Assembly: GCA_029262235.1 (NCBI GenBank) | Contig: JAJCZU010000003.1 | Span: 1-64,000 of the forward strand | Direction: 5' to 3' | DNA: 64,000 nt | From: Candidatus Eiseniibacteriota bacterium | GTDB lineage: Bacteria > Orphanbacterota > Orphanbacteria > Orphanbacterales > Orphanbacteraceae | Shown here: piece after piece, positions 48,516 to 57,965 of the stretch | Position numbering within the stretch: position 1 is the stretch's first letter | How the letters are laid out: each line of letters opens with the position of its first letter | Notes under the pieces: generated by a model | Databases searched by the model: none | What the model was told of the DNA's origin: nothing | Seen by the model: the letters and a program-made list of their open reading frames with translations, nothing else | Position numbers and translations under genes: made by a program

Positions 48516-48749
48516 CCGGGGCCGGCCTCCGCGCGCCGGCCCGTCACTTCGGCCACTCGATCATTTTGACCGGTAATCCTTACTGATTGTCGCCTTTTCG
48601 CCTTCCCTTACTCTCTGTTCAGTTCCGCCAATCTCTCTAATCCTATGCATTACACCGAATTGCGTGGAATCGAGTGTTTCGGCACGCTTCCTGCAGTTTA
48701 CAAGTCATGCAAGCGCAGACAATCGAAACTTCAGCGAAAGGAAATCAAC

Positions 48750-49112
48750 ATGAAGACGATGACGAAACCGACTCTCGTGCTTTCAGCAGGCACCCTCAAG
48801 GGGAACGGCGTGAAAAACCCGGGCGGCGAAGACCTCGGCAAGATCGAAGACATCATGATCAACACGAGCTCGGGCCACGTTGCCTATGCCGTGCTCTCGT
48901 TCGGCGGGATCCTCGGAATCGGCGACAAGCTGTTCTCGATTCCGTGGTCGCTGCTGAAGGTCGACACGGAGAAACACTGCTGCGTTCTCGACGTGGACAA
49001 GAAGCTCCTCGAAAACGCACCGGGGTTCGACAAGAAAGACTGGCCGAACTTCAGCGACATGACCTGGCACGACAAAGTACATTCGTACTACGGAGTTAAG
49101 CGCGTCTGGTAG
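48750..49112 (+). CDS. PRC-barrel domain protein
   Basis: VKNPGGEDLGKIEDIMINTSSGHVAYAVLSFGGILGIGDKLFSIPWSLL. Confidence 0.85.
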   Translation: MKTMTKPTLVLSAGTLKGNGVKNPGGEDLGKIEDIMINTSSGHVAYAVLSFGGILGIGDKLFSIPWSLLKVDTEKHCCVLDVDKKLLENAPGFDKKDWPNFSDMTWHDKVHSYYGVKRVW

Positions 49113-49197
49113 TGCCGACTGATTCTGGGGCGGGGGGTTCATCCCCCGCCATCCCGAAGCCGAGGACATCAGGGGAAAATCGTTCGAGGAGATCGTC

Positions 49198-49584
49198 ATG
49201 GAATGGGTCATCACCACATCGGAACTGATCGTCGCGATCATGGCCGTCGCGACCGTGTTCGGCGCTATCGCCATCTACCGGCTGTCGACGGAAGTGCAGC
49301 GCACGTCGCGACGCGTCAACAGCATTCTGAGCCGGCTCGAGCCGGTCGTCGACGAGACGATGCGAGAAGTCAATGCGGAGGTGCGGGAGATCCGGCGCCT
49401 GACCGGCCGGCTCAACCAGATCGCCGATCATAGTGAACGACTGGTCGACTCCGTGACCGCGACCGCGATCCCGCTTGTCGAAGACGTGGAACGGATTCGC
49501 CAGTCCCGGCGCTACGTAGCCGCGGCAGCCAAAGGCGTCGCCGCCGGCTTCCAGTCATGGCATCGGACACGGAACGGTTCCTAG
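49198..49584 (+). CDS. Small membrane protein (DUF948-like)
   Basis: N-terminal TM followed by coiled-coil VQRTSRRVNSILSRLEPVVDETMREVNAEVREIRRLTGRLNQIADHSERLVDS. Confidence 0.6.
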   Translation: MEWVITTSELIVAIMAVATVFGAIAIYRLSTEVQRTSRRVNSILSRLEPVVDETMREVNAEVREIRRLTGRLNQIADHSERLVDSVTATAIPLVEDVERIRQSRRYVAAAAKGVAAGFQSWHRTRNGS

Positions 49585-49654
49585 CAGTAGGGGCCGTCCG
49601 GAAACCGAAAATGAATGCGAATCGAAGAAACCGTTGATCGAAAGGACAATCAAA

Positions 49655-50002
49655 ATGAGTGACCGTGAATCCAACAGCAAGCATGGCTCGATCGGAGCGA
49701 TGCCGTTCCTGATCGGGGCGCTTGTCGGTGGCGCAGCAGCAATACTGATGGCGCCCGACCGTGGCGTGAACACGCGCAAGCGCCTGAAGGAAGGAGCCCG
49801 CCACATCTACAAATCGGGCGAGGAAGCCGTGCTCGACGCGCGGGACGCTGTCAAAGACAAAGCGGAAACGCTGAGCGACGCCACGCGCGAACGTGTCGAA
49901 GACGTCGCAGAGACGGCGGGTACGCAGGTCGATGCGATGAAGACGGCCATGCGCCGGGGCAAGGAAGCGTTTGAGGAAGAGCTCGAGAAGAAATCGGCCT
50001 GA
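49655..50002 (+). CDS. YtxH-domain general-stress-type protein
   Basis: FLIGALVGGAAAILMAPDRGVNTRKRLKEGARH followed by amphipathic Lys/Glu/Ala helix. Confidence 0.8.
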   Translation: MSDRESNSKHGSIGAMPFLIGALVGGAAAILMAPDRGVNTRKRLKEGARHIYKSGEEAVLDARDAVKDKAETLSDATRERVEDVAETAGTQVDAMKTAMRRGKEAFEEELEKKSA

Positions 50003-50086
50003 TGGGGGGATTTCCCCATCGCCGCGCCCCAAGAGCGGCCGGGCGGGCATATTTACTACCCCCGTCGATCCGGCTGATGCCGCCTG

Positions 50087-51586
50087 CTAGTAGGTCGGCA
50101 TCTCCGGGTCGATTTCGCGGGCCCATGCCAGAATGCCGCCCTGCACGTTCTTGACGTTCTTGAAACCCTGGTACGCCAGAAACATCGCGACCTGGGCGCT
50201 CCGCGCTCCCATCTTGCAGTGGCAGATGATCTCTTTCTCCCGGTCGAGTTCTTCGAACCGCTGGGGAATCTCGACCATCGGAATCCGCGTGGTCCCCTCG
50301 ATCGCGCAGATGGCAATTTCATGCGGGTCGCGCACGTCGAGTACGACGAAACCGTTTCCGCCCGCCTGCATGCGCTCGGCGAGCGTGCTCACATCGATGT
50401 CCGTCGGGAATACGACTTCCGCTTCCTGTCCGTCCTGCAATGCAGTCTCCTGTTCTTCGACCATCTTGAATACTTCGCGATTCGTCTCCTGAGACGACTG
50501 CGCGCCGGGCACACCACAGAACGCTTCGTAGTCGATGAGCTCGGTCACGGTCGGGTTCTCGCCGCACACGGGGCACGCCGGGTCACGGCGCAGCTTGAGC
50601 TCCCGGAACGTCATCTCCAGCGCATCGTACAACAGGAGACGGCCGGCGAGCGAGCGCCCTTTCCCGAGCAGGATCTTGACGACCTCGGTCGCCTGAATCA
50701 CGCCGATGAGTCCGGGCAGAATCCCGAGAACGCCACCCTCGGCGCACGAAGGAACGAGTCCGGGCGGCGGCGGTTCGGGATAGAGGCACCGATAACAGGG
50801 ACCGCCTTCATGATGAAACACGGAAGCCTGCCCTTCGAAGCGGAAGATGCTGCCGTACGCGTTCGGCTTCCCGAGCAGCACGCACGCGTCGTTCACGAGG
50901 TAGCGCGTCGGGAAATTGTCGGTGCCGTCGGCGATCACGTCGTAGTCTCGAAAAAGCGCGAGCGCGTTCTCCGACGTCAGGCGCACTTCATGCGTGTCGA
51001 TCTGAATGTGGGGGTTGATGTCCGCCAGGCGGCGCCTCGCCGAATCGAGCTTCGCGCTTCCCACGTCTGCCGTGCCGTGCAGGATCTGGCGCTGCAGGTT
51101 CGAATGATCGACGACGTCGAAGTCGATGATGCCGATGCGGCCGACACCGGCCGCCGCCAGATAAAGCGCCATCGGCGAACCGAGCCCGCCCGCGCCGACG
51201 AGAAGGACGGAACCTGCCTTCAGGCGCTTCTGTCCGTCGATCGTAACCTCGGGCATGATCAGATGACGGCTGTACCGCGCAATCTCCTCCTTGGACAGAT
51301 CGACGTCAGGCGCGCCCCCGGCGATGCTGGGGACGATACTCACTTCGTCGCCCGGGGCAAGTGGCGTGTCGCGAAGCGCGAGATTGCGGATGTCTTCGGC
51401 GTTCACGTACACATTGACGAAATTGCGAAGCTCGCCGTCCTCCTGATAGAGGTGCTTCGCGAGTTTCGGAAAGCGCGCCGTGAGAGCCGTCAGCAGCCCG
51501 CCTACGTCGCGTCCGTCTAACTCGACCGTCGAAGCGCCGTCCGCAAAGGGGCGGAGAGGAGTGGGGATGAATACCTTTATCGCCAT
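50087..51586 (-). CDS. Fusion: MoaD/ThiS/CysO ubiquitin-like sulfur carrier + MoeB/ThiF E1-like enzyme + rhodanese
   Basis: N-terminal MAIKVFIPTPLRPFADGAS...APGDEVSIVPSIAGG then APDVDLSKEEIARYSRHLIMPEVTIDGQKRL...GAGGLGSPMALYLAAAGVGRIGIIDFDVVDHSNLQRQILH; CYRC/CPVC zinc Cys pairs; rhodanese ICHCKMGARSAQ. Confidence 0.9.
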   Translation of the reverse strand: MAIKVFIPTPLRPFADGASTVELDGRDVGGLLTALTARFPKLAKHLYQEDGELRNFVNVYVNAEDIRNLALRDTPLAPGDEVSIVPSIAGGAPDVDLSKEEIARYSRHLIMPEVTIDGQKRLKAGSVLLVGAGGLGSPMALYLAAAGVGRIGIIDFDVVDHSNLQRQILHGTADVGSAKLDSARRRLADINPHIQIDTHEVRLTSENALALFRDYDVIADGTDNFPTRYLVNDACVLLGKPNAYGSIFRFEGQASVFHHEGGPCYRCLYPEPPPPGLVPSCAEGGVLGILPGLIGVIQATEVVKILLGKGRSLAGRLLLYDALEMTFRELKLRRDPACPVCGENPTVTELIDYEAFCGVPGAQSSQETNREVFKMVEEQETALQDGQEAEVVFPTDIDVSTLAERMQAGGNGFVVLDVRDPHEIAICAIEGTTRIPMVEIPQRFEELDREKEIICHCKMGARSAQVAMFLAYQGFKNVKNVQGGILAWAREIDPEMPTY

Positions 51587-52044
51587 TTCGAATGCTCCCT
51601 TCCCGCACGCATGGGCGATTCCTGCACCGTGATGCGCTCCTCGAGAAATTCTTCGCGACTCTCGCTGAGCAGCCACGAGTAGACCTCGCGCGGGCGTCCG
51701 TTCACGATCGAAACGATGAGATAGGAGAACGAGGGCCACGCGTGCGTGCGATCGAACTCCGACGGCCGGGCGGGGTGGTCCGGGTGCGAATGATAGACTC
51801 CTAAAATATCGACGCCGGCGGCCCGAGCGTCCTGCTCCATCTCCCATACGTCTTTCGGTTCAATCAGATAACGCGTGGTCTGCCGGGCTTCGTCGAACTC
51901 GTTCGACACCGGGCGAACGGCGTGTACGACGCGGTCATTCCCGAGCGTGGCGCCGAGCAGAAACCCGCAACACTCGTTGGGGTAGCATGCGGCGCCGTGC
52001 CGCCTGATCAGCCCGATCTGCGCGTTCGAAAAATAGATCGCCAT
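51577..52044 (-). CDS. JAMM/Mov34-MPN metalloprotease (Mec+-like)
   Basis: NECCGFLLGA; GVYHSHPDHPARPSEFDRTHAWPSFSYLIVSI (HxHP...S...D JAMM signature). Confidence 0.88.
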   Translation of the reverse strand: MAIYFSNAQIGLIRRHGAACYPNECCGFLLGATLGNDRVVHAVRPVSNEFDEARQTTRYLIEPKDVWEMEQDARAAGVDILGVYHSHPDHPARPSEFDRTHAWPSFSYLIVSIVNGRPREVYSWLLSESREEFLEERITVQESPMRAGREHSKWR

Positions 52045-52047
52045 TCG

Positions 52048-52971
52048 TCACTCCTCGTTCCAGAAACTATCGCTCATGTATCGTTCTCCACCATCGCAAA
52101 GCACCGTCACGATCGTGCCCGATTCGAGCGTCCGCGCGATGCGAAGCGCCGCCGCCACATTGGCCCCGGACGAAACGCCCGCGAAGATGCCGAGCCTGCG
52201 TGCCATCGCGCGCGCCGTCGCCTGCGCTTCTTCGGTTTCGATCGTGACGTTCTCATCGGCAAGCCCGTCGTCGTAAATCGCGGGAACGAGCGCGCTCCCC
52301 ATATGTTTCAACCCCTCGAGCCCGTGCCACGGAGAATCCGGCTGCATGCTGACGAGTCGCACGTCGGGGCGCGCCTCCCGCAGTGCCCGCCCGGTGCCCA
52401 CGAATGTGCCGCTCGTACCGAGCCCCGCCACGAAGTGCGTGATCCTGCCCTGTGTCTGCGCCAGAATTTCAGGGGCAGTCGTGTGATAGTGCGCTTTCCA
52501 GTTGTCGTCGTTCGCGTACTGGTTCGGGTAGTACCAGCGCTCCGGAGAACGCGCGTACAGCGCCCGCGCTTCGTGAATCGCGCCGTCGATCATCTCGCCG
52601 GGATCCGTCAGCACGAGCCGCGCTCCGTAGGCGCGCAACGTCGCGAGCCTTTCCTGTGACGCGTTCGCAGGCAGGCAGAGCACGACTTCGTACCCTCTGG
52701 CCGCTCCGATCATCGCGAGCGCAATGCCCGTGTTCCCGGATGTCGCTTCGAGAATCGCCTTTCCCGGTCCGATTTCTTCGCGTCGCTCCGCTTCCTGAAT
52801 CATATTGAGAGCGGGACGATCCTTGATCGATCCGCCGGGGTTCAAAAACTCCGCTTTCGCGAGAATGCGGACGCCCGGACGGATCGAGACGTCGAGTGAA
52901 GTCAGTGCAAAGAGAGGAGTGTTGCCGATTCGGTCCAGAAGCGTCGGAATTCGATCCGTTGCGGTACGCAT
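52048..52971 (-). CDS. cysM: Cysteine synthase, CysM/O-phosphoserine sulfhydrylase-like
   Basis: ILAKAEFLNPGGSIKDRPALNMI; EATSGNTGIALAMIGAARGYEV; VAGLGTSGTFVGTGRAL; GVSSGANVAAAL. Confidence 0.9.
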   Translation of the reverse strand: MRTATDRIPTLLDRIGNTPLFALTSLDVSIRPGVRILAKAEFLNPGGSIKDRPALNMIQEAERREEIGPGKAILEATSGNTGIALAMIGAARGYEVVLCLPANASQERLATLRAYGARLVLTDPGEMIDGAIHEARALYARSPERWYYPNQYANDDNWKAHYHTTAPEILAQTQGRITHFVAGLGTSGTFVGTGRALREARPDVRLVSMQPDSPWHGLEGLKHMGSALVPAIYDDGLADENVTIETEEAQATARAMARRLGIFAGVSSGANVAAALRIARTLESGTIVTVLCDGGERYMSDSFWNEE

Positions 52972-53236
52972 AGATGTCCGTCCTCGAGGGGGGCGCGATC
53001 TGCGCCGATCGGGGCGGGCGGCTCCGTAGATCGATTGGCTTCAAGCATACGACCTGATTCGCCCGCTTGGCAACCCCCTGTCGGATTTCCAGTCCTGGCG
53101 GACGACGTTGCGTCCGGAGCGTAATCTTGTGACAATATGCCCATTCGGGTGGTCAGTGACCATGTAAGCAGGAAACGGGCGTATTCACGTCTTTGTTCCG
53201 ATATTCAACATGTCCCGCTCTGGAAGGATCACAACC

Positions 53237-53836
53237 ATGTCTTTAGTAGAAATGCTGATGTCGCAGCTCGGCGGCGGCAATCTCTCGTCTCTCAGCAAGG
53301 AAATCGGGTCTGATGAAGGCAAGACGGGCTCGGCCGTGGCCGCGGCGCTCCCGATGCTGATCAGCGCGCTCGCACAGAACGCGTCGAAGCCCGAAGGAGC
53401 CGCGTCGCTCCACAAGGCGCTCGAGAAGGATCACGACGGCAGCGCGCTCGACCAGCTGACCGGACTCTTTTCCAAGGCCTCGACCAAGGACGAAGGCGAC
53501 GGCATCCTGAAGCACGTGCTCGGGAACAGCCGCCCGCAGGTAGAAAAAGGGCTTTCGAGTTCGACCGGGCTCGACTCCGGTTCGTCCGCGAAGCTGCTCG
53601 CGATGCTGGCGCCCATGGTGCTCGGCGCCATCGGAAAAGCGCAGCGCCAGAGCAACATGGATTCGAATCAGCTCGCCGGTTATCTCGGCGGGGAACGCGA
53701 AGAAGTGCGCAAAGTCGCGCCGCGCAGCCTCGGTGCGCTCGAGTCACTGCTCGACGCCGACGGCGACGGCGATCTCGATATGAGCGACATCATGTCGCAG
53801 GGCGCGGGACTCCTCGGAAAACTCTTCGGTCGCTAG
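53237..53836 (+). CDS. DUF937 domain protein
   Basis: VAAALPMLISALAQNASKPEGAASLHKALEKDHDGS; LLAMLAPMVLGAIGK; C-terminal LDADGDGDLDMSDIM. Confidence 0.8.
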   Translation: MSLVEMLMSQLGGGNLSSLSKEIGSDEGKTGSAVAAALPMLISALAQNASKPEGAASLHKALEKDHDGSALDQLTGLFSKASTKDEGDGILKHVLGNSRPQVEKGLSSSTGLDSGSSAKLLAMLAPMVLGAIGKAQRQSNMDSNQLAGYLGGEREEVRKVAPRSLGALESLLDADGDGDLDMSDIMSQGAGLLGKLFGR

Positions 53837-53862
53837 ACCGGATACGAAAGGAAGGTAGCGAA

Positions 53863-54339
53863 ATGGGACTCATCAGTTTCGTAAAGGGAGCAGGCGAAAA
53901 GCTCCTCGACAAGATGACGGGCAAGGATCAGGAGAAACTGAACGCGAAGGAAAGCGTCGAGGTTGCGGGCCATCTCACGAAGGTCGTCAACACGATGGGC
54001 TTCGAAGTGCAGGACCTCGACATCAAATTCGATGCCGAAACCGACACGGCGACGGTAGCCGGCAAGACCGACTCGCAGTCGGCGCGTGAAAAGATCGTAC
54101 TGCTCGTCGGGAATACGCAGGGCGTGGCGAAGGTCGACGACCGTCTTACCGTCGAAACGCCGTCACCGGAAGCGACGTACTACACGGTGGTAAGTGGCGA
54201 TACGCTCGGTAAGATCGCAAAGGCGCATTACGGGAACGCGATGAAGTACCCGGTGATCTTCGAAGCGAACAAGCCGATGCTGAGCGACCCTGACAAGATC
54301 TACCCGGGCCAGGTTCTTCGCATCCCCGCGATCGACTAG
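53863..54339 (+). CDS. BON + LysM domain protein
   Basis: MGLISFVKGAGEKLLDKM; YYTVVSGDTLGKIAKAHYGNAMKYPVIFEANKPMLSDPDKIYPGQVLRIP. Confidence 0.9.
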   Translation: MGLISFVKGAGEKLLDKMTGKDQEKLNAKESVEVAGHLTKVVNTMGFEVQDLDIKFDAETDTATVAGKTDSQSAREKIVLLVGNTQGVAKVDDRLTVETPSPEATYYTVVSGDTLGKIAKAHYGNAMKYPVIFEANKPMLSDPDKIYPGQVLRIPAID

Positions 54340-54854
54340 TCCGTCGAGTGCATTTCTTTTGCGCCTGTAAGGTGCGCGTCGGAGCGAGCGGGAAACCAGT
54401 ACCATTCGGATGACTGGGATTTCCCCTTCACGAGCCCTTCGATGCGCGCCCGCAGGCGCTCTTCATCCATCCAGTATATGATCCGCTGCGGAAAGTCGTG
54501 CGCCTTGTTCTCGAAGACCGCGCGGTTTCCTTCCCACTCGATCAGATGAAACGAACTCGCCGGACCGCCGCCCGGGCTTGCCACATAGTAGATCGCGCCT
54601 TCGTCTTCGATGATGCGCAGATATTCGAAGCCGGTACGATTGTCCCGCACCGAGCGGTTCACGCCCGCCATCATTCCGGCGCGCGCGTCCGTCCAGAATT
54701 CCTCCGACAGTCGCCCTTCCGTTTCGTAAACCCAGTGCCCCGTGAGAAAAGCGAGATGGTCCCATCGGAACGGTTCGGCAGCCCGCGCGCACGCGGCCGT
54801 CGCCAGCAGGGCCGCGACCAGAGCCACGACCGCAGTCGCGATACGGAATGTCAT
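54336..54854 (-). CDS. DUF6265-like secreted protein
   Basis: LAFLTGHWVYETEGRLSEEFWTDARAGMMAGVNRSV; NKAHDFPQRIIYW. Confidence 0.8.
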   Translation of the reverse strand: MTFRIATAVVALVAALLATAACARAAEPFRWDHLAFLTGHWVYETEGRLSEEFWTDARAGMMAGVNRSVRDNRTGFEYLRIIEDEGAIYYVASPGGGPASSFHLIEWEGNRAVFENKAHDFPQRIIYWMDEERLRARIEGLVKGKSQSSEWYWFPARSDAHLTGAKEMHSTD

Positions 54855-56059
54855 GATGCCTCCTCGTCGCCCGGATGTTTCGAGTGAAACGTTTCGTAGC
54901 GGTGCTTCGGATCGATGGGCAGCAGAAGGACGAAGCCGGCGAACGTCAGCATCGCCGAAATCGCAAACGGCATGAACGGTCCGAAGGCGTCGTACAGCCA
55001 ACCCATCGAGATTCCGGAGATCGAGCGGCCGAGCCCCGTGATCCCCTGATTCAGCCCCTGAATTTTGCCCTGATCTTCGACATGAGTGTAGCGCGACAGG
55101 AGCGCCGTCATCGAAGGCGTGTTCAGCGACGCCCCGACGGCAATCACGGTAAGCGCCACCCAGAGCCAGACCACCGGGAGGTTCGGGACGAGCAGGGCGA
55201 TGCCGACGGCCGCGAGAAACGTGCCCCATTGCGCGAGAAAAACTTCGCCCAGCTTCGGCACGAGAAAACGGATCGCGCCTCCCTGCACGAGCGCCGAGAT
55301 CAGAAAGTAGAGCGCGAGCGCCTTTCCCGTCTGGGCCACGTCGAAGCCCCAGCGGTCCGCGGCCAGAATGACGAGCGTCCCCTGCAGGACCGATGTGCCC
55401 GTGCTCCCGACGAGCGTCGAGAACAGCATGCGGCCGACGCCGCTGTGAGCGAATGCCTGGCGCCAGAGCCGCAGGCTGTTCGTTCGTCTTCGCAGATGAG
55501 TGGCAACGTGCGGGGCCGTTTCGGGGAGGAGCAGCGCAATGATCAGCGCCCCCCCTTCGAGGCCGATGTTGAACACGCCGATGAACGCGTTCGACGTGGC
55601 GCTGGCGATCAAACCGCCGGCGAGCGGCCCGAGAATGAAGCCGAGACCGGCCGTCGCCCCCAGAATGCCGAGCCCCTTCGCGCGGTCTTCGGGCTTCATC
55701 GTATCCGCGATGATCGCCGTAGCGACCGTGAGCTGCGTGCCGAACAGGCCGACGATCGCGCGCGCGACCAGGAACCATCCCAGCGTCGGCGCGTACGCCC
55801 ACCCCGCGTACCCGATGATCGATCCCAGAATGCCCGCCACGAGAATGGGCTTCCGTCCGATCTTGTCGCTCCAGTCGCCCCAGATGGGCTGCAGGAAGAT
55901 CTTCGGAGCGGCGGTGAAGAAGAAGCAGAGCGTGATATGGAACGCGGTGCCGCCGAGTTCGCGCACGTAATACGCGATGACGGGGAACGTCGCTCCCAGC
56001 GCTACGAGCTCCAGGAGGAGCATGAGCGGAAGCAGTGCCGGGGGACGGTTCGGTTTCAT
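54851..56059 (-). CDS. MFS transporter (TetA-like)
   Basis: GDWSDKIGRKPILVAGILGSIIGYAGWAYAPTLGWFLVARAIVGLFG; LGILGATAGLGFILGPLAGG. Confidence 0.9.
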   Translation of the reverse strand: MKPNRPPALLPLMLLLELVALGATFPVIAYYVRELGGTAFHITLCFFFTAAPKIFLQPIWGDWSDKIGRKPILVAGILGSIIGYAGWAYAPTLGWFLVARAIVGLFGTQLTVATAIIADTMKPEDRAKGLGILGATAGLGFILGPLAGGLIASATSNAFIGVFNIGLEGGALIIALLLPETAPHVATHLRRRTNSLRLWRQAFAHSGVGRMLFSTLVGSTGTSVLQGTLVILAADRWGFDVAQTGKALALYFLISALVQGGAIRFLVPKLGEVFLAQWGTFLAAVGIALLVPNLPVVWLWVALTVIAVGASLNTPSMTALLSRYTHVEDQGKIQGLNQGITGLGRSISGISMGWLYDAFGPFMPFAISAMLTFAGFVLLLPIDPKHRYETFHSKHPGDEEAS

Positions 56060-56333
56060 GACGGCTCATGGTACGGGAGGGAGTGCGGTACCACAAGGAC
56101 GCGCCCGTGGATAACGGGCGGGGCACGAAGAGGAGTGAGCGGGCCCGATTCGATGAAGAGGCCGAATTGATCAGGAATCGCCATTCTTCACGCCTCTGGC
56201 CTTTCGCTGACTCACTCCATGATCCCTCAATTGTCTCGTTCACTGGAATTGAGTATAATAGAGACTCTCCTCTACTCCCGTGCCCGCCCCTCCCGGCTGG
56301 CCGCCAGTTGATCCATTGCATCCCGGGACCGGT

Positions 56334-57881
56334 ATGAAAACAGCCCTTTTCTCCATTCTGCTGCTGCTTCTCGTCGCTCCGCTTGCACAGCCCGGGGCGC
56401 AGCTGCTTCCGGACGGTTTTGCGATCGAACAGATCGTGAAGGGGCCGTTCACGGGGCAGCCGGTCGGCTTCGACATTCTGGCGGACGGCCGGATTCTGTT
56501 CATCGAGCTGCAGGGAAACGTGCGGATCGCGCCAGTGGGCGCCTACCCGATCGCGGGTGACTCGATCCACTCGTTCCCGGACGTTCTCGTCGAGACGGAA
56601 CGGGGGCTGCTGGGAGTAGCGGGCGATCCCGACTGGCCGGACGAACCTTACTTTTACTTCTATTACTCGGGGACGGATTCCGCGTCGCACATCGTACGGT
56701 TCACCGTGACGGGTATCGGCGTGAACCTGCCTACAAGCACCGCCCTGACGCTGACCGAGCGTTATGAAATCCTCACGATTCCTGATTTTGACGGCAGTCA
56801 CAACGGAGGCACGATCCGGTTCGGACCGGACGAGAATCTGTACGTGAGCAACGGCGACGACAAGGATATATGCAGCGCGCAGGATCGCAGTTCATGGAAT
56901 GGGTCGATCCTGCGACTCGACCTGGACGATCTGCCGTCCGCCGGCCCCGGCGGCCCGCCGCCGATAGCGGACATCACGCCGGACGACAATCCGTTCATCG
57001 GGCATGTCGATCAGACCGCGCATTTGATCTGGGCGTTCGGATTGCGCAACCCGTTTCGCTTTACGATCGATGCTGTTACCAACGATGTGTTTGTCGGTGA
57101 CGTGGGGAGCAACACGTGGGAAGAGGCGAACCGCGTGCCGTTCGACAGCGCCGGCACGAACTTCGGCTGGCCCTGGTTCGAAGGGCCCGACCCGAATAAC
57201 TTTTGTGACAGTGCAACGGCTTTCACTCCGCCTTTTCACGTGTTCCCGCATATGGAGCCGTTCCCGGCCATTATCACGGGCGGCCCTGTCTATCGCGACG
57301 TGATCGCTTCGGATCTGCGTTTCGGGCCCGCATACGACGGCGACTACTTCTTCATCGAGCCGAATCTGCAGTGGATCGGGCGCGTCAAGAACACCGGAGG
57401 GACATGGAGTGTGCCGCCGCCGGTTCCCGGACAGCCCGACTCCACGAAATGGGCCGACCAGATCGGGGGGTACGCGACGGATATGCAGCTGGGGGCTGAC
57501 GGCGCGATCTATATGATGTACCTGTCGACCGGAACGCTCAGCCGCGGCATTCACCGCATCGTGAGCGACTACACCGCGACCAGCATCGATCCGGGGCGTC
57601 CGCTGTCGCTCATGCGTTCAAGCGCGCATCCGAACCCCGCGCCCGCCGAAGGGACCACGATTCAGTATCGCCTGCCCTCGGACGCAGCGGTCGACCTCGC
57701 GATCTACGATGTGCGCGGCCGCCTGGTCCGCACACTGCGCGCGGGCCGAGCCACGAACGGCTCACTTCACTGGGACGGGCGCGCCGAAAGCGGACGCTCC
57801 GTCGCTTCCGGCCTCTACTACTACACGATCACGGCACCGAACGGTGTTCGCTCGACCGGCAAAATCTCACTCGTTCGATAG
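56334..57881 (+). CDS. PQQ-dependent sugar dehydrogenase-like protein with FlgD/T9SS-like C-terminal domain
   Basis: GLLGVAGDPDWPDEPYFYFYYSG; SHNGGTIRFGPDENLYVSNGD; WAFGLRNPFRFTID; C-terminus GKISLVR. Confidence 0.87.
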   Translation: MKTALFSILLLLLVAPLAQPGAQLLPDGFAIEQIVKGPFTGQPVGFDILADGRILFIELQGNVRIAPVGAYPIAGDSIHSFPDVLVETERGLLGVAGDPDWPDEPYFYFYYSGTDSASHIVRFTVTGIGVNLPTSTALTLTERYEILTIPDFDGSHNGGTIRFGPDENLYVSNGDDKDICSAQDRSSWNGSILRLDLDDLPSAGPGGPPPIADITPDDNPFIGHVDQTAHLIWAFGLRNPFRFTIDAVTNDVFVGDVGSNTWEEANRVPFDSAGTNFGWPWFEGPDPNNFCDSATAFTPPFHVFPHMEPFPAIITGGPVYRDVIASDLRFGPAYDGDYFFIEPNLQWIGRVKNTGGTWSVPPPVPGQPDSTKWADQIGGYATDMQLGADGAIYMMYLSTGTLSRGIHRIVSDYTATSIDPGRPLSLMRSSAHPNPAPAEGTTIQYRLPSDAAVDLAIYDVRGRLVRTLRAGRATNGSLHWDGRAESGRSVASGLYYYTITAPNGVRSTGKISLVR

Positions 57882-57902
57882 CAAGGGCGCGATTCGCTTC
57901 CT

Positions 57903-57965
57903 GGCCCGACACCAGCGGATGCCGGCCCGACACCAGCGGATGCCGGCACGACGCCAGCGGATGCG
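57903..57965. repeat. Three tandem copies of a 21-bp unit (ggcccgacaccagcggatgcc)
   Basis: Copies at 57903-57923, 57924-57944 and 57945-57965 (last one diverged). Confidence 0.93.

Noticed and set aside
49120-49165. G/C-rich hairpin ggcggggg...cccccgcc after the PRC-barrel gene
   Set aside because: Plausible simple hairpin but no T tract and too little evidence to call a terminator.
54336-54339. Overlapping stop codons (CTAG) of the LysM and DUF6265-like genes
   Set aside because: Common compact-genome arrangement of convergent genes; no sign of special function.
57903-57965. Possible CRISPR-like array
   Set aside because: 21-bp units are tandem with no unique spacers.
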